Notes: generated by a model not told the origin, from the sequence alone. Shown: positions 1 through 9,400, numbered from the stretch's first letter. The stretch: DNA of 60,406 nucleotides from an uncultured Selenomonadales bacterium (GCA_946407095.1 CAMJMR010000012.1:1-60406), one strand, 5' to 3'. Program-made: numbers and translations.

Positions 1-286
1 CGGCGTCCATGATAATCACGGCGTCCCCGTCGGCGTAGTCAATGCCCGCCATCATCGCCGATTCCTTGCCGAAGTTGCGCGACAGGCTCAAGTAGGTAAC
101 GTCGTCGTGGGCGGCGGATATGGCGCGCAATTTCTCAAGCGTGGCGTCTCGGCTGCCGTCGTTGACGAAAATGTAATTGAATTTGCAGTCGGGGATTTTC
201 GACAAGTGCTCTTGCACGGCAGGGTAGAACATGTCGATAACCTCCTGCTCGTTGTAGCACGGCACGATAATCGTAATTTTATCCAT
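1..286 (-). CDS. GT2-family glycosyltransferase (3' part outside window)
   Basis: This is the N-terminal ~95 residues of a family 2 glycosyltransferase; the rest lies off the window. The start is ATG at 286, with a GGAGGA-type ribosome site at 292-299. The protein opens with TIIVPCYNEQEVI, then FVNDGSRDAT (the DGS motif of the nucleotide-sugar site), then LSRNFGKESAMMAGIDYA and the start of the metal-binding DxD region (IIMDA). This pattern is typical of GtrB/DPM1-like enzymes that load a sugar onto a polyprenyl phosphate (family knowledge). It is the last gene seen in an operon with two DUF6056-type membrane proteins and an RND transporter, 14 bp after the previous stop, which suggests a role in envelope glycan modification. 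Confidence 0.9.
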   Translation of the reverse strand, partial: MDKITIIVPCYNEQEVIDMFYPAVQEHLSKIPDCKFNYIFVNDGSRDATLEKLRAISAAHDDVTYLSLSRNFGKESAMMAGIDYADGDAVIIMDA

Positions 287-299
287 TGAAACTCCTCCG

Positions 300-1715
300 T
301 CAGTAGTAAATGTACTGCGTCAATTTTTTGTTGGCCTCCGCGTCCAAGACGACTTCCTTCAAGCCGTAGTATTGCGCGTAAGTTATGTTGCGGTTGTTGA
401 ACTCGTCGCGATAGGGCGTCACGTCTCCGTAGAAGCGCGCGTACGAATCAAGCGTCCAAATCCAGAGTCCGTGTTCGGGCAAGTAGGGCAAGTAAATGGG
501 CTGCAAGACAATCAAATCGTCATGCTTGTGCTGCTCAATGTAAGCTTGCCGCTCCGCGATTTGCGAATGAACATACCAATCGGTGCCTATCGAATAGACA
601 ATCGTCACGAGCCAGACAATCAGCGCGGCGGAAATTATTTTCGGCGAAAGGTTAATCGTCGTCCGCTCCAGCGCGGCAACCGAAGCCGTCAGCGCGAACA
701 CCGGCGAGGCGAATGCCGCCCGCGCAGGGAATTCCGGCGAGAACATCAGCAGGCACGGCAACAAAAGCCCCGCCGCCGCGAACGCCAAGATAAATTGCGT
801 CGCTTGAGGCGTCTTGCGCCCGCGAATGAAGTACAGGGCTATCACCACGTACAAAAGCACGTCGCCCGCCAAAATGTATTTCATGCCGTCGTTAAAGTTG
901 TCAATGAACATCTGCGCGGACAGAAACGGTACAGTTTCTTCGTTCGCGTCGACGACGTAGCGTTGGAAGTTGCCCGGTGCCAGCATCAACAGCGCGTAGC
1001 CGACGAACAGCGTGATGAAGCCGACGAGCATCCACCGCTCAAGCCGTCCTTGCCGCCAAAAGTACACCAGCGCGAGGAACGCCAGGAAAATCACGAACGC
1101 TCCGCCCGATTCATTAGACCAGCCCGCCAACAAGCCGAGCACCGCCATTGCAGGGACGAAGTACGAGGGGTAAGGGGCTTGGGCTTTGTTCCAAAACTTC
1201 AGCGCGAAAGGCAACAGGAACAGCATTTGCAACGCCGTCATCCAAAGATAATTGCAAGAGCCCGTCATCCACAGCGCAGTTTGAAAAATTTCGGGCAAGA
1301 AAAACCACAGCGCGAAAAATATCCACAGGAACGTTTTGCCGTCAAGGTTTTGGAAGTCAACCTTGCCCTTCGCCGCGAAGTAAATCAGAAACGCCAATGC
1401 CGCATACATCAGCGCGTTTGCGAAGTCGAACAGCAACTTGCCCGTCAAGCAGAAGAATTGAACGAAGCAATGCGCGACCGTCCGCCCGCCCCACGTGAAG
1501 TAGTGCGACCATTGCGAAACGAAAATGTCTCCTATCGAGTCGAGCCGCTCAAGCTTGCCGATATTGTTTTGGAAGTTGCCGTTCTGCGCGCCATCCCATA
1601 TGAACGAGTACGCGTAATCGTCTCCGAAAAACGGCGTCAACAAGTTCATAAGCAGAAACGTGCCCACGCAGAAGGCTATCACGAGCCACGCGGGGATTTT
1701 GTTTAAGTCAATCAA
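300..1715 (-). CDS. DUF6056-type polytopic membrane protein (copy 2)
   Basis: A 471-residue protein with about ten hydrophobic segments. The N-terminal loop contains FFGDDYAYSFIWDG and, further on, FTWGGRTVAHCFVQFF and WMTGSCNYLWM. I recognise these as DUF6056 signatures; the family resembles GT-C/GtrII-like glycosyltransferases, with an acidic pair in the first periplasmic loop, but its function is not established. It is a clear paralogue of the gene at 4752-6197 (same motifs in the same order, similar length). Its start overlaps the end of the RND gene by 4 bp, so the genes are probably translationally coupled. A role in transferring or handling lipid-linked sugars is an inference from fold-like features and the adjacent GT2 gene. 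Confidence 0.8.
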   Translation of the reverse strand: MIDLNKIPAWLVIAFCVGTFLLMNLLTPFFGDDYAYSFIWDGAQNGNFQNNIGKLERLDSIGDIFVSQWSHYFTWGGRTVAHCFVQFFCLTGKLLFDFANALMYAALAFLIYFAAKGKVDFQNLDGKTFLWIFFALWFFLPEIFQTALWMTGSCNYLWMTALQMLFLLPFALKFWNKAQAPYPSYFVPAMAVLGLLAGWSNESGGAFVIFLAFLALVYFWRQGRLERWMLVGFITLFVGYALLMLAPGNFQRYVVDANEETVPFLSAQMFIDNFNDGMKYILAGDVLLYVVIALYFIRGRKTPQATQFILAFAAAGLLLPCLLMFSPEFPARAAFASPVFALTASVAALERTTINLSPKIISAALIVWLVTIVYSIGTDWYVHSQIAERQAYIEQHKHDDLIVLQPIYLPYLPEHGLWIWTLDSYARFYGDVTPYRDEFNNRNITYAQYYGLKEVVLDAEANKKLTQYIYY

Positions 1716-4700
1716 TGTTTCCGTCTCCCTTCAATCAGCGCGAAGAGTACCGGCACGATAATCACGCCAAGCACCGTCGTGAAGAACATGCCGCCCACTA
1801 TCGCCCAGCCCATGCCTTGACGAGCCGCCGAGCCCGCTCCCTGCGCCAACGCCAACGGTATGCACGAAACGATAAACGCCAGCGAAGTCATCAATATCGG
1901 GCGCAACCGCTCCGTCGCCGCCTCAATCGCCGCCCGCGCAGGTTCCATGCCGCCTTCGACTTTAACCTTCGCGAATTCGACGATTAGTATCGCATTCTTC
2001 GCCGCCAAGCCGACCAAGACCAGAATGCCGATTTGCATGTAGACGCTTGCCAAGTTGCCCGTCACGACCTCCGCAAGCAACGCCCCGAATATCGCCGTCG
2101 GCACGCTCAACATGACGGCAAGCGGCAAGCTCCACGACTCGTAAAGCGCAACCAAGCTCAGGAAGACGACGACCAACGCCAATGCGAAAACTTCAGCGGA
2201 CGAACGCTGCGCAAGCTTTTCCTGCCGACTTTGCTCCGCCCATGCGATTTGGAAAGTGTCGGGCGCGACCGTTTCAACGACCTCCTCCAAGGCGTCAAGT
2301 GCTTGACCCGTCGAAAAGCCTTCGCCGACATTCCCGTCGAAGTTCACGCAACGCATTCCATTGTAGCGCGAAATTTGCGATACGCCCGTCGTGCGCGTCA
2401 ACGTGACCAGAGTATCAAGCGGGACAAGTCCGCCCGCCGCGTTCCGAACATATAAAAACTTCGCAACGTCGACCGAATCGCGATAGCCCGCCTCCGCCTG
2501 CATGACGACCTTGTAGACGCGTCCGAAGCGCGAAAAGTCGTTGACCTCGTCGCCGCTGAAGTTCACGCGCAGGGCAGAGTAAATATCGTCCAAGCTCACT
2601 CCCAAAAGCTTAGCCTTGTCCTCGTCGACGCGAACATCGACGTAGGGCTTCGACACGTTGAAACTGCACGTCACGTCCTCAAGTTCGTCGCGTTCGTTGG
2701 CGGCCGTCTCAATCGCTTTGGCAAGCGCGGCAAGTTCGGCGTCGCTGTGACTTTGCACGTCAAGCAGTCTCATTGACAACGCGCCCGAAGAATCCAGCCC
2801 CGGCAAGGAATTTGCGCCCATGGCGAACACTTCGGCTTCGGGAATGACGCGAGCCGCCGTCTCATTGACCGCCTCCAAAATTTCTTCAAGACTTGCGTCG
2901 CGTTCGTCCCAATCCGCCAGCTTGCCGAAAATTTCGCCCGTGTTTGAGTTCGTGCCGCCGCCCAAGACATCCGCGCCCGCCACGACCGAAATGCTTTCCA
3001 CGCCGTCAATTTCCTTCAGCGCGGCGGAAAATCTTTGCAAAGTGTCAATCGTCAAATTCATCGACGTGCCTTCGGGCAAGTTCACTGCCGCAAGGAAATT
3101 GCCCTTGTCCTCGTCGGGAATGTATTCGCTCGGCAAAATGTCATTGAGTGCGACCGCGCCCGCCGTCACCGCCGCCAACATCAGCACTGCCAAAGCCTTC
3201 CGCCGCATGAAGAACTCCAACAGCCTTTGAAACGCCGAAAACGCTTGCCCTTTGTCCTGTGACCCGCGTCCCTTCAGCAACAGCACGCACAGCGCGGGCG
3301 TCAGCGTCAAGGCAACGAGCGTCGAGAAAAACATCGACACGACGATTGTCAGCGCGAATTGCCGATAAAGTTCGCCCGTTATGCCTTCAAGGAAGGCAGC
3401 CGGCACGAACACCGCCGCCAACACGCACGCAATGGCGATTATTGGCGCTTGAATCTCATGCATTGCCGCCAGCGTCGCCTCCCGAACTTCCATGCCGCGT
3501 TCCAAGTTTCGTTCGACGATTTCAATCACGATAATGGCGTCGTCGACGACCAAGCCGATTGCCAAAATCAGCGCGAAGAGCGTCAGCGTGTTGATTGTGA
3601 AGCCCGCGAACGGAAAGACCGCGAACGTCGCCACGATTGACACGGGGATAGCCAGCAATGCGATTATCGTGGCGCGAGCGTTGCGCAAGAACAGCCACAC
3701 GATTATCACGACCAAAAGCAACGCCTCAAAGAATGTTTTGACGACTTCGGTCAGCGATTCGGTTATGAAGCGCGATGAGTCGACAGCGATTGAATATTCC
3801 ATGTCGGGCGGAAAATCTTCGGACGCCTCCTCCAAAATCGCTTTGACTGCCGAAAGTGTTTCGAGCGCGTTGGCGTCGTTGGTCAAGGTCAGGACAAAGC
3901 TTGACGCAGGTTCGCCGTTGCAGAAAGTTATTGTGCTTGTGTCGCGCGCGCCGATTTCGACGCGGGCAAAGTCTTTCAGGCGCACGAATGAGCCGTCAGC
4001 CGTTTTGACGACGATGTTTTCAAAATCGGCGGGCGTCTCCTTGCGGTTGGTCGAGCGTCCGACGAATTCGCGTTCCTGCGCGGCGGGCACGGGCATCTTG
4101 CCCAACGAGCCGACTGCCGCTTGAACATTTTGTTCCTTTATGGCCGCGTCGACGTCAGCAATCGTCAAGCCCAAATCGGCGAGCTTGTCGGGGTTGAGCC
4201 AGATGCGCATTGCGTATTCGCTGCCGAAGAAGCCAGCACTGCCCACGCCGTTGACGCGCTTAATCTTATCCATGAAATAAACCGTCGCGTAATTGCGCAA
4301 GAAAAGCTCGTCGTGCGAACCGTTCGGCGAAAGCAAATTGACCAGCAAAACCATTTCGGGCGTGCTCTTCGTGACGGAAACGCCGTGGCTCTGCACTTGG
4401 GCGGGCAAGTCGCTCATGACGGACGAAATTTTATTTTGGACGCGGACGGCGGCGGTGTCGTTGTCGATTCCGAGCTTGAAGACGATTTGCAAGCTGTAAT
4501 TGCCCGACGTGTCGACCGACGAGTTCATATACTCTATATCGCCCGCAGTGTTTACGGCGTCTTCGATAATCTGCGCGACGGTGTTGTTGACGACGGAGGC
4601 GTCCGCGCCGATGTAACTTGCGTCGACGAAAACCATGGGCGGCGCAATGTCGGGATATTCGGCGACGGGCAAGCGCACTGCCGTCAAAGCGCCCGCCAGC

Positions 4701-4759
4701 GTCAAGATAATCGCCAAGACGAGCGCGGGTATCGGGTGCTTGACGAAAAACTTACTCAA
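1712..4759 (-). CDS. RND (HAE1/AcrB-type) efflux transporter
   Basis: A 1015-residue inner-membrane RND pump, full length for the HAE1 family (about 1020-1050). TM1 is followed by the conserved LPVAEYPDIAPP segment. Two large periplasmic loops are present. TM4 carries the proton-relay pair in GLVVDDAIIVIEIVERN (around residue 400), and TM10 carries the partner lysine in GLAAKNAILIVEFAK. It is therefore likely an active proton-driven exporter. No adaptor (MFP) or outer-membrane channel gene is adjacent, which is unusual. Instead the gene lies between, and overlaps, two DUF6056-type genes (8 bp and 4 bp). The substrate may be an envelope lipid or glycan rather than a drug (inference). Confidence 0.93.
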   Translation of the reverse strand: MSKFFVKHPIPALVLAIILTLAGALTAVRLPVAEYPDIAPPMVFVDASYIGADASVVNNTVAQIIEDAVNTAGDIEYMNSSVDTSGNYSLQIVFKLGIDNDTAAVRVQNKISSVMSDLPAQVQSHGVSVTKSTPEMVLLVNLLSPNGSHDELFLRNYATVYFMDKIKRVNGVGSAGFFGSEYAMRIWLNPDKLADLGLTIADVDAAIKEQNVQAAVGSLGKMPVPAAQEREFVGRSTNRKETPADFENIVVKTADGSFVRLKDFARVEIGARDTSTITFCNGEPASSFVLTLTNDANALETLSAVKAILEEASEDFPPDMEYSIAVDSSRFITESLTEVVKTFFEALLLVVIIVWLFLRNARATIIALLAIPVSIVATFAVFPFAGFTINTLTLFALILAIGLVVDDAIIVIEIVERNLERGMEVREATLAAMHEIQAPIIAIACVLAAVFVPAAFLEGITGELYRQFALTIVVSMFFSTLVALTLTPALCVLLLKGRGSQDKGQAFSAFQRLLEFFMRRKALAVLMLAAVTAGAVALNDILPSEYIPDEDKGNFLAAVNLPEGTSMNLTIDTLQRFSAALKEIDGVESISVVAGADVLGGGTNSNTGEIFGKLADWDERDASLEEILEAVNETAARVIPEAEVFAMGANSLPGLDSSGALSMRLLDVQSHSDAELAALAKAIETAANERDELEDVTCSFNVSKPYVDVRVDEDKAKLLGVSLDDIYSALRVNFSGDEVNDFSRFGRVYKVVMQAEAGYRDSVDVAKFLYVRNAAGGLVPLDTLVTLTRTTGVSQISRYNGMRCVNFDGNVGEGFSTGQALDALEEVVETVAPDTFQIAWAEQSRQEKLAQRSSAEVFALALVVVFLSLVALYESWSLPLAVMLSVPTAIFGALLAEVVTGNLASVYMQIGILVLVGLAAKNAILIVEFAKVKVEGGMEPARAAIEAATERLRPILMTSLAFIVSCIPLALAQGAGSAARQGMGWAIVGGMFFTTVLGVIIVPVLFALIEGRRKH

Positions 4760-6197
4760 ACTTTTTCTCCTCGGTAATGATTCGTTTTAAGCCGTGATAA
4801 CGCGCGAAAGTCAAAGCGCGAGATCCTTTGACGTCAGGCTCAAGGTCGCCGCCCCACCACAATATCAAATTCGTCCAAGTGCGCGTGCCTATGAAAGGCT
4901 CAATCCAATTGGGAATTTCCAGCGGCTTGACGACAATCAAAGCGTCGTGCTTGTGCGCGGCAATGTATTCGTCACGCGCCGCCAATTCGCCGTTCAATGT
5001 GACTTCGACGTAAAGACAGCTTGCCAAGCTCAACAGCCACACGACAGCAAAGACATTCGCGGCGAGCGTCACGGCTTTGATACGGCGGCGGCAAAAATCT
5101 TTCGCGTCGGGCAAAATTTCTTTCAGCGAGGCGAGCGAGGCGACAAGCAAGAAAATCGTCGACGGGAAGCCCGAGCGTTGCGGAAATTCGGGCGAACACA
5201 TCATCAGCAGCAAAACGAAAATCGCCGCGCCCGCGAACATTGCGACGAATCTTTTCACGGCGAGCGAGACCGTCGGCTTGCGCAGGCAAAGAATTATCGG
5301 CACGAACAAAATCACTTCGCGCAGAAACACGGGCAGGAAGCCGATAACGAAATTCGTCAGGAACATTTGCGGCGTCCACTGCTCTTCGGGCGGAACGATG
5401 TCGTCGGGCTCAAGCGCGTTGGTCAGCTCCAAGCGGTGAAAATTTCCAGGCGCGAGGAACAGCAACGCGGCTCCGATTGCCAGGAATACGAATCCGACTT
5501 TCATCCACGGCTGAAGATTTTTTTCGCGCTTGAAGTGAATGACGAACTGCAACGTTATCAAGAACGTGACGGCCGCCCCCGGCTCAATCGACCAGCCCGC
5601 GCAGAGACCCAAGACAGCCATAAGCGGAACACTCCACGCGGGCGGCGTCCGCCAAAAATCTGCGCGGCGAGACTTCAGCACGAACGGCAACAGGAATGAA
5701 ATTATCAGCGTGCTCATCCAAAGGTAATTGCACGCGCCCGTCAGCCAGACCGTTGTGATAACCAACGACGGCGCGCAGAAATAAATGCCCGCCAAAATGA
5801 ACAGCAGGTAAGTTTTGTTCATGGCGGCGAGCGGCAAGCCCGTCCCGACTTTGAACAGCAACAGCACGAATGCCGCGAACACCAACGTATTTGCCACGTC
5901 GAAGGGCAATTCGCCAACCCACACGAAAAACTGAACGAAGCAATGCGCGATTGTCCGCCCGCCCCACGTGAAGTAGTGTTGCCATTGCGAATAAAGGATA
6001 TCGCCGAATGATTCGACGCGGTGTAAGCGATTCGGGTCAAGCCCGTCAATCAGATTGCCGCGCGCGTCTCCGTCCCAAATGAACGCGTAGGAATAATCGT
6101 CGGCTATCAGCGGCACCGACAGGTTGCGCAAGAAAAATATCGCCAAAAACGCGGCGAACACGACTTGCCACGAGATTTGCTCAAAAAATCTTTTCAT
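4752..6197 (-). CDS. DUF6056-type polytopic membrane protein (copy 1)
   Basis: A 481-residue polytopic membrane protein and first gene of the operon. It shares with the 300-1715 protein the motif series LIADDYSYAFIWDG, FTWGGRTIAHCFVQFF and WLTGACNYLWM, plus a C-terminal extracytoplasmic tail ending in FARYHGLKRI (FAQYYGLKEV-like in the other copy). I assign it to the DUF6056 type from these motifs; the biochemical role is unknown. The start ATG at 6197 has a strong AAGGAGG site about 8 bp upstream and a promoter at 6225-6252. The two copies are clearly diverged, so this is not a recent duplication. Confidence 0.8.
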   Translation of the reverse strand: MKRFFEQISWQVVFAAFLAIFFLRNLSVPLIADDYSYAFIWDGDARGNLIDGLDPNRLHRVESFGDILYSQWQHYFTWGGRTIAHCFVQFFVWVGELPFDVANTLVFAAFVLLLFKVGTGLPLAAMNKTYLLFILAGIYFCAPSLVITTVWLTGACNYLWMSTLIISFLLPFVLKSRRADFWRTPPAWSVPLMAVLGLCAGWSIEPGAAVTFLITLQFVIHFKREKNLQPWMKVGFVFLAIGAALLFLAPGNFHRLELTNALEPDDIVPPEEQWTPQMFLTNFVIGFLPVFLREVILFVPIILCLRKPTVSLAVKRFVAMFAGAAIFVLLLMMCSPEFPQRSGFPSTIFLLVASLASLKEILPDAKDFCRRRIKAVTLAANVFAVVWLLSLASCLYVEVTLNGELAARDEYIAAHKHDALIVVKPLEIPNWIEPFIGTRTWTNLILWWGGDLEPDVKGSRALTFARYHGLKRIITEEKKFE

Positions 6198-6224
6198 GCG
6201 TCGACCTCCTTACATTTTGCGGGA

Positions 6225-6252
6225 ATTATATCATGCAAGTTTCATTTCGCAA
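6225..6252 (-). promoter_or_regulatory. Sigma-70-type promoter of the DUF6056-RND operon
   Basis: Read on the minus strand: TTGCGA, a 16-bp spacer, then TATAAT (6225-6230), about 28 bp before the ATG at 6197. It starts immediately downstream of the ubiD terminator, which fits a separate transcription unit. Confidence 0.6.
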
Positions 6253-6282
6253 AAAAAAAATGCGCCGAGGATTCCTCGACGC
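6251..6282 (-). terminator. Rho-independent terminator after ubiD
   Basis: On the minus strand a 9-bp stem (GCGUCGAGG / CCUCGGCGC, one G-U pair, loop AAU) is followed by ten U. It lies about 10 bp after the ubiD stop. Confidence 0.85.
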
Positions 6283-6292
6283 TAAAAATTTT

Positions 6293-7750
6293 TCAACCCA
6301 AGCCGAGCGTGTGCCAAATGCTGTCGACACGAGCCTTGACTTCGGGCTTCATTGAAATTTCGTCAGGCCATTCGCGAGCGTGCCCCTCCTCCGCCCAAGT
6401 CTTAGTCGCGTCAATGCCGAGCTTCGCGCCCCACTTCGCGTAGGGTGACGAGTGGTCGAGCACGTCAAGCGGCCCGTGAACAATCTCAAGGTCGTGTTCG
6501 GCGTCGATGTTGTTGAAGACGCGCCAAGCCACTTCGCTCAAGTCTTGAACGTCAACATGCGAATCGACGACGACAATCATCTTGACGTTCATCATCTGTC
6601 CGAGCCCCCACAGCGCGTGCATAACCTTGCGGGCGTGCATGGGGAATTGCTTTCTAATCGAGACGATAACGCAGTCGTGGAAGACGCCCTCAAGCGGCAT
6701 GTTGATGTCGACGATTTCGGGCAAGAGCTGTTGCAAAAGCGGCAGGAAAATTCTTTCGGTCGCCTTCGCCATATAACAATCTTCCATGGGCGGCTTGCCC
6801 ACGACGGTCGCCGAGTAAATGGGATTCTTCCTGTGCGTGATGCAAGTGACGTGGAAGACGGGATAATCGTCGGCGAGCGAGTAGTAGCCCGTGTGGTCGC
6901 CGAAAGGTCCTTCGCGGCGCAATTCGTCAGTCGAAACGTAGCCCTCCAAAATAATTTCGGCGGTCGCGGGGACTTCAAGGTCGACGGTCTTGCATTTGGT
7001 CAGCTCAACGGATTTTTTCCTAAGGAAGCCCGCAAAAACCATTTCGTCGACGTCGCGGGGCAAAGGCGCGGTCGCGGCGTAGGTGACGACGGGGTCGGTG
7101 CCGATAGCCACAGCCGCCTCGATTCTGTTCGCGCCGAGCGTTTTGGCGTCACGAAAATTTTCTGCGCCGTTCTTGTGGATGTGCCAATGCATTCCCGTCG
7201 TGCGCGCGTCGTATTTCTGCAGGCGATACATTCCGACGTTGCGCTTGCCGGTAGCGGGATTTTTCGTGAAGACCAGCGGCAACGTCACGAAAGCCCCGCC
7301 GTCTTGCGGCCAGCACTTGAGGATGGGGATTTTGTCCAGCGAAGGATTGACTTCGACGACTTCTTGACAGGGCGCGTTCTTGACATATTTCGGGAAGTTA
7401 ATCGCCTTATGAGCGGTCGACACGATAGAAAAAATGTTTGAGCGGTTTTTGAACGACAGATAGGGCAACTTCATGATTTCGCGGATGTCATTTGCCGCGT
7501 CGTCCAATTTCTCGACGCCCAACGCCAAAGCCATGCGCTCGTAACTGCCGAACGCGTTCATAAGGACGGGCATATCGTAGCCGCACACGTTTTCGAACAG
7601 CAGGGCGACGTTGCGCTCGTCTCTGAACTTCGACACGCGGTCGGTTATCTCGGTTATCTCAAGCTCGGCGTCGACGGGAATTTTTATGCGCTTTAGCAAG
7701 CCGCGCCGCTCCAGCTCGTCAATGAACTCGCGCAAATCTTTATAAGCCAA
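6293..7750 (-). CDS. ubiD: UbiD-family prenylated-FMN-dependent decarboxylase
   Basis: A 485-residue protein of the UbiD family (E. coli UbiD is about 500), which decarboxylates aromatic or alpha,beta-unsaturated acids with prenylated FMN. Conserved segments include ENVCGYDMPVLMNAFGS, the prFMN/Mn-binding region around REGPFGDHTGYY, and the C-terminal PMHARKVMHALWGLGQMM. The chosen start is TTG at 7750, because AAGGAG at 7759-7764 sits exactly 8 bp upstream; an ORF extends to an ATG at 7864 but that extension does not look conserved. The prFMN synthase gene ubiX is not in the window. The substrate could be a quinone precursor (menaquinone route) or a free aromatic acid; the sequence does not decide. 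Confidence 0.92.
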   Translation of the reverse strand: MAYKDLREFIDELERRGLLKRIKIPVDAELEITEITDRVSKFRDERNVALLFENVCGYDMPVLMNAFGSYERMALALGVEKLDDAANDIREIMKLPYLSFKNRSNIFSIVSTAHKAINFPKYVKNAPCQEVVEVNPSLDKIPILKCWPQDGGAFVTLPLVFTKNPATGKRNVGMYRLQKYDARTTGMHWHIHKNGAENFRDAKTLGANRIEAAVAIGTDPVVTYAATAPLPRDVDEMVFAGFLRKKSVELTKCKTVDLEVPATAEIILEGYVSTDELRREGPFGDHTGYYSLADDYPVFHVTCITHRKNPIYSATVVGKPPMEDCYMAKATERIFLPLLQQLLPEIVDINMPLEGVFHDCVIVSIRKQFPMHARKVMHALWGLGQMMNVKMIVVVDSHVDVQDLSEVAWRVFNNIDAEHDLEIVHGPLDVLDHSSPYAKWGAKLGIDATKTWAEEGHAREWPDEISMKPEVKARVDSIWHTLGLG

Positions 7751-7896
7751 GGCGTCATCTCCTTTGACAAAAATTTTCGGGTTGTGCATAACGTAAGCGA
7801 AAGGGGAAATTTCAATGCCCATGACGCCCAAAAAAATGATTCGATACCTGCGGCTTCGGGGCAAGGCTGCTTGACGCAGGGCGAAGATTTTTTCGA

Positions 7897-8053
7897 CGCA
7901 AAGTCAATTTTAAATCCCGCCGGCCGCTTTAGAAGCGGCGGAACAGCAAGCGCGCCGTGCCTCTCGTAATTTAAACTTTGTTGCCGCGCCGATACGAAAT
8001 GCTGCGCATTTCTATCCTCATAGTTTGCGCAAAGTCAATTTTAAATCCCGCCG
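7897..8053 (+). repeat. Hairpin-headed element A1 with 26-bp flanking duplication
   Basis: The element (7923-8027, 105 bp) starts with the hairpin GCCGCTTTAGAAGCGGC and contains the GGAACAG box, the GCGCGCCGTGCC core, and a 3' hairpin GAAATGC-TGC-GCATTTC. It is flanked by a perfect 26-bp direct repeat (7897-7922 and 8028-8053), which runs into the left arm of the terminator at 8043. The duplication has therefore copied half of that terminator. The rest of the 339-bp gene-free stretch 7751-8089 shows nothing else apart from the ubiD leader and that terminator. Confidence 0.85.
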
Positions 8054-8076
8054 AATGGCTCGACGGGATTTTTTTC
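8043..8076. terminator. Terminator hairpin downstream of fabF
   Basis: AAATCCCGCCG (8043-8053), a 7-nt loop and CGACGGGATTT (8061-8071) form an 11-bp stem with one mismatch. Seven T follow on the plus strand. On the minus strand it lies about 14 bp after the fabF stop with a weaker U tract. Confidence 0.6.
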
Positions 8077-8089
8077 AGCCGTGAAATTT

Positions 8090-9340
8090 TTAATCGGCAA
8101 AACGCTTGAAGACGACGCAAGCATTGTGGCCGCCGAAGCCGAACGAATTTGAAATCGCCGTGTTGACTTCGTGAGCCTGCGCGGTGTTCGGGACGTAGTT
8201 CAAATCCAAGCCGTCGTCTTGCGTCTCGTAGTTAATCGTCGGGTGGACAATGCTCGTTTCAATCGACATAATCGCCGCAACGGCCTCGACGCCGCCCGCC
8301 GCGCCAAGCATATGCCCCGTCATTGACTTTGTCGACGATACAGGGATTTTGTAAGCGTAATCGCCGAAAAGATTTTTAATCGCCTCGGTTTCGCCCTTGT
8401 CGTTGAATTGGGTCGATGTGCCGTGCGCGTTTATGTAATCGATGTCTTCAGGCTTAAGTCCCGCGTCGTCCAAGGCAAGTTTCATGCATTTGGCTTGAGT
8501 GATACCGCCGGGCGCGGGCGTCGTGATGTGATAGGCGTCGTCGTTGCGTCCGTAGCCGACAACCTCGGCATAAATGTGCGCGCCGCGAGCTTTGGCGTGA
8601 TTCAGATTTTCAAGCAGGATAATCCCCGCGCCTTCGCCCATGACAAAGCCGCTGCGGTTTTTGTCGAACGGCCGCGAAGCATGAGCGGGGTCGTCGTTGT
8701 GGTCGGAGCAAAGAGCCTTCATTGCCGCGAAGCCCGAAACGCCCGCAGGTGAAATGGCCGCCTCGGAGCCGCCCGCGAACATTATATCTGCGTCGCCGCG
8801 CTGAATCAGGTGGAACGCGTCGCCAATGGCATTTGTCCCCGAAGCGCACGCCGTCACGGGGCAACCACTCGGCCCGCGCAGTTTGTAGGCAATCGCAACA
8901 TTGCCCGCCGCCATGTTCGCAATCATCATCGGGATAAAGAACGGGCTGATTCTGTTCGCGCCCTTGGTGAAAAGTTTTTCGTATTGATTGTGCAGAGTTT
9001 CCATGCCGCCAATGCCCGAACCGACGAATACGCCTGCGCGGTCGCCGTCGATTGTTTCAACGTCGAGTTTGGCGTCGTCAATCGCAAGTTTGGTCGCCGC
9101 CAGCGCGAAGTGGGTGTACCTGTCCATGCGCTTTAGTTCCTTCTTGTCAATGAAAAGCGCGGGGTCAAAGTCCGTGACTTCGCCCGCAATTTGCACGGTG
9201 TATCCTGTCGTGTCGAAGCGCGTAATTTTCCCGATACCGTTTTTGCCCGCCTTGAGAGCCTCCCAAAAATCGTCTTTGCCCGTGCCAATCGGCGTGACGA
9301 CTCCAAGCCCCGTGACAACTACTCTGTTTCTTTCCGGCAA
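8090..9340 (-). CDS. fabF: 3-oxoacyl-[acyl-carrier-protein] synthase II
   Basis: Beta-ketoacyl-ACP synthase II (KAS II), which condenses malonyl-ACP with a growing acyl-ACP in type II fatty acid synthesis in the cytosol. The start is TTG at 9340, with AAAGGAGG at 9350-9357 (9-bp spacing); this gives 416 residues, the usual length. The catalytic triad is visible: Cys165 in VTACASGTNA, His306 in NAHGTST and His343 in KSMTGHMLGAAGG. No other fab genes are adjacent. It follows three small genes of unknown function after a 60-bp gap without a clear promoter, so it may be co-transcribed with them. Confidence 0.96.
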   Translation of the reverse strand: MPERNRVVVTGLGVVTPIGTGKDDFWEALKAGKNGIGKITRFDTTGYTVQIAGEVTDFDPALFIDKKELKRMDRYTHFALAATKLAIDDAKLDVETIDGDRAGVFVGSGIGGMETLHNQYEKLFTKGANRISPFFIPMMIANMAAGNVAIAYKLRGPSGCPVTACASGTNAIGDAFHLIQRGDADIMFAGGSEAAISPAGVSGFAAMKALCSDHNDDPAHASRPFDKNRSGFVMGEGAGIILLENLNHAKARGAHIYAEVVGYGRNDDAYHITTPAPGGITQAKCMKLALDDAGLKPEDIDYINAHGTSTQFNDKGETEAIKNLFGDYAYKIPVSSTKSMTGHMLGAAGGVEAVAAIMSIETSIVHPTINYETQDDGLDLNYVPNTAQAHEVNTAISNSFGFGGHNACVVFKRFAD

Positions 9341-9400
9341 AATAATCAGCCTCCTTTTGCCCGCGATTATACCGCCTGCGCCGCTCAATGGCAACGCCCG

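Noticed and set aside
372-1706. A 444-codon frame opposite the DUF6056-type gene
   Set aside because: Arg/Gln/Glu-rich composition typical of a shadow frame; the opposite strand encodes a recognisable membrane protein.
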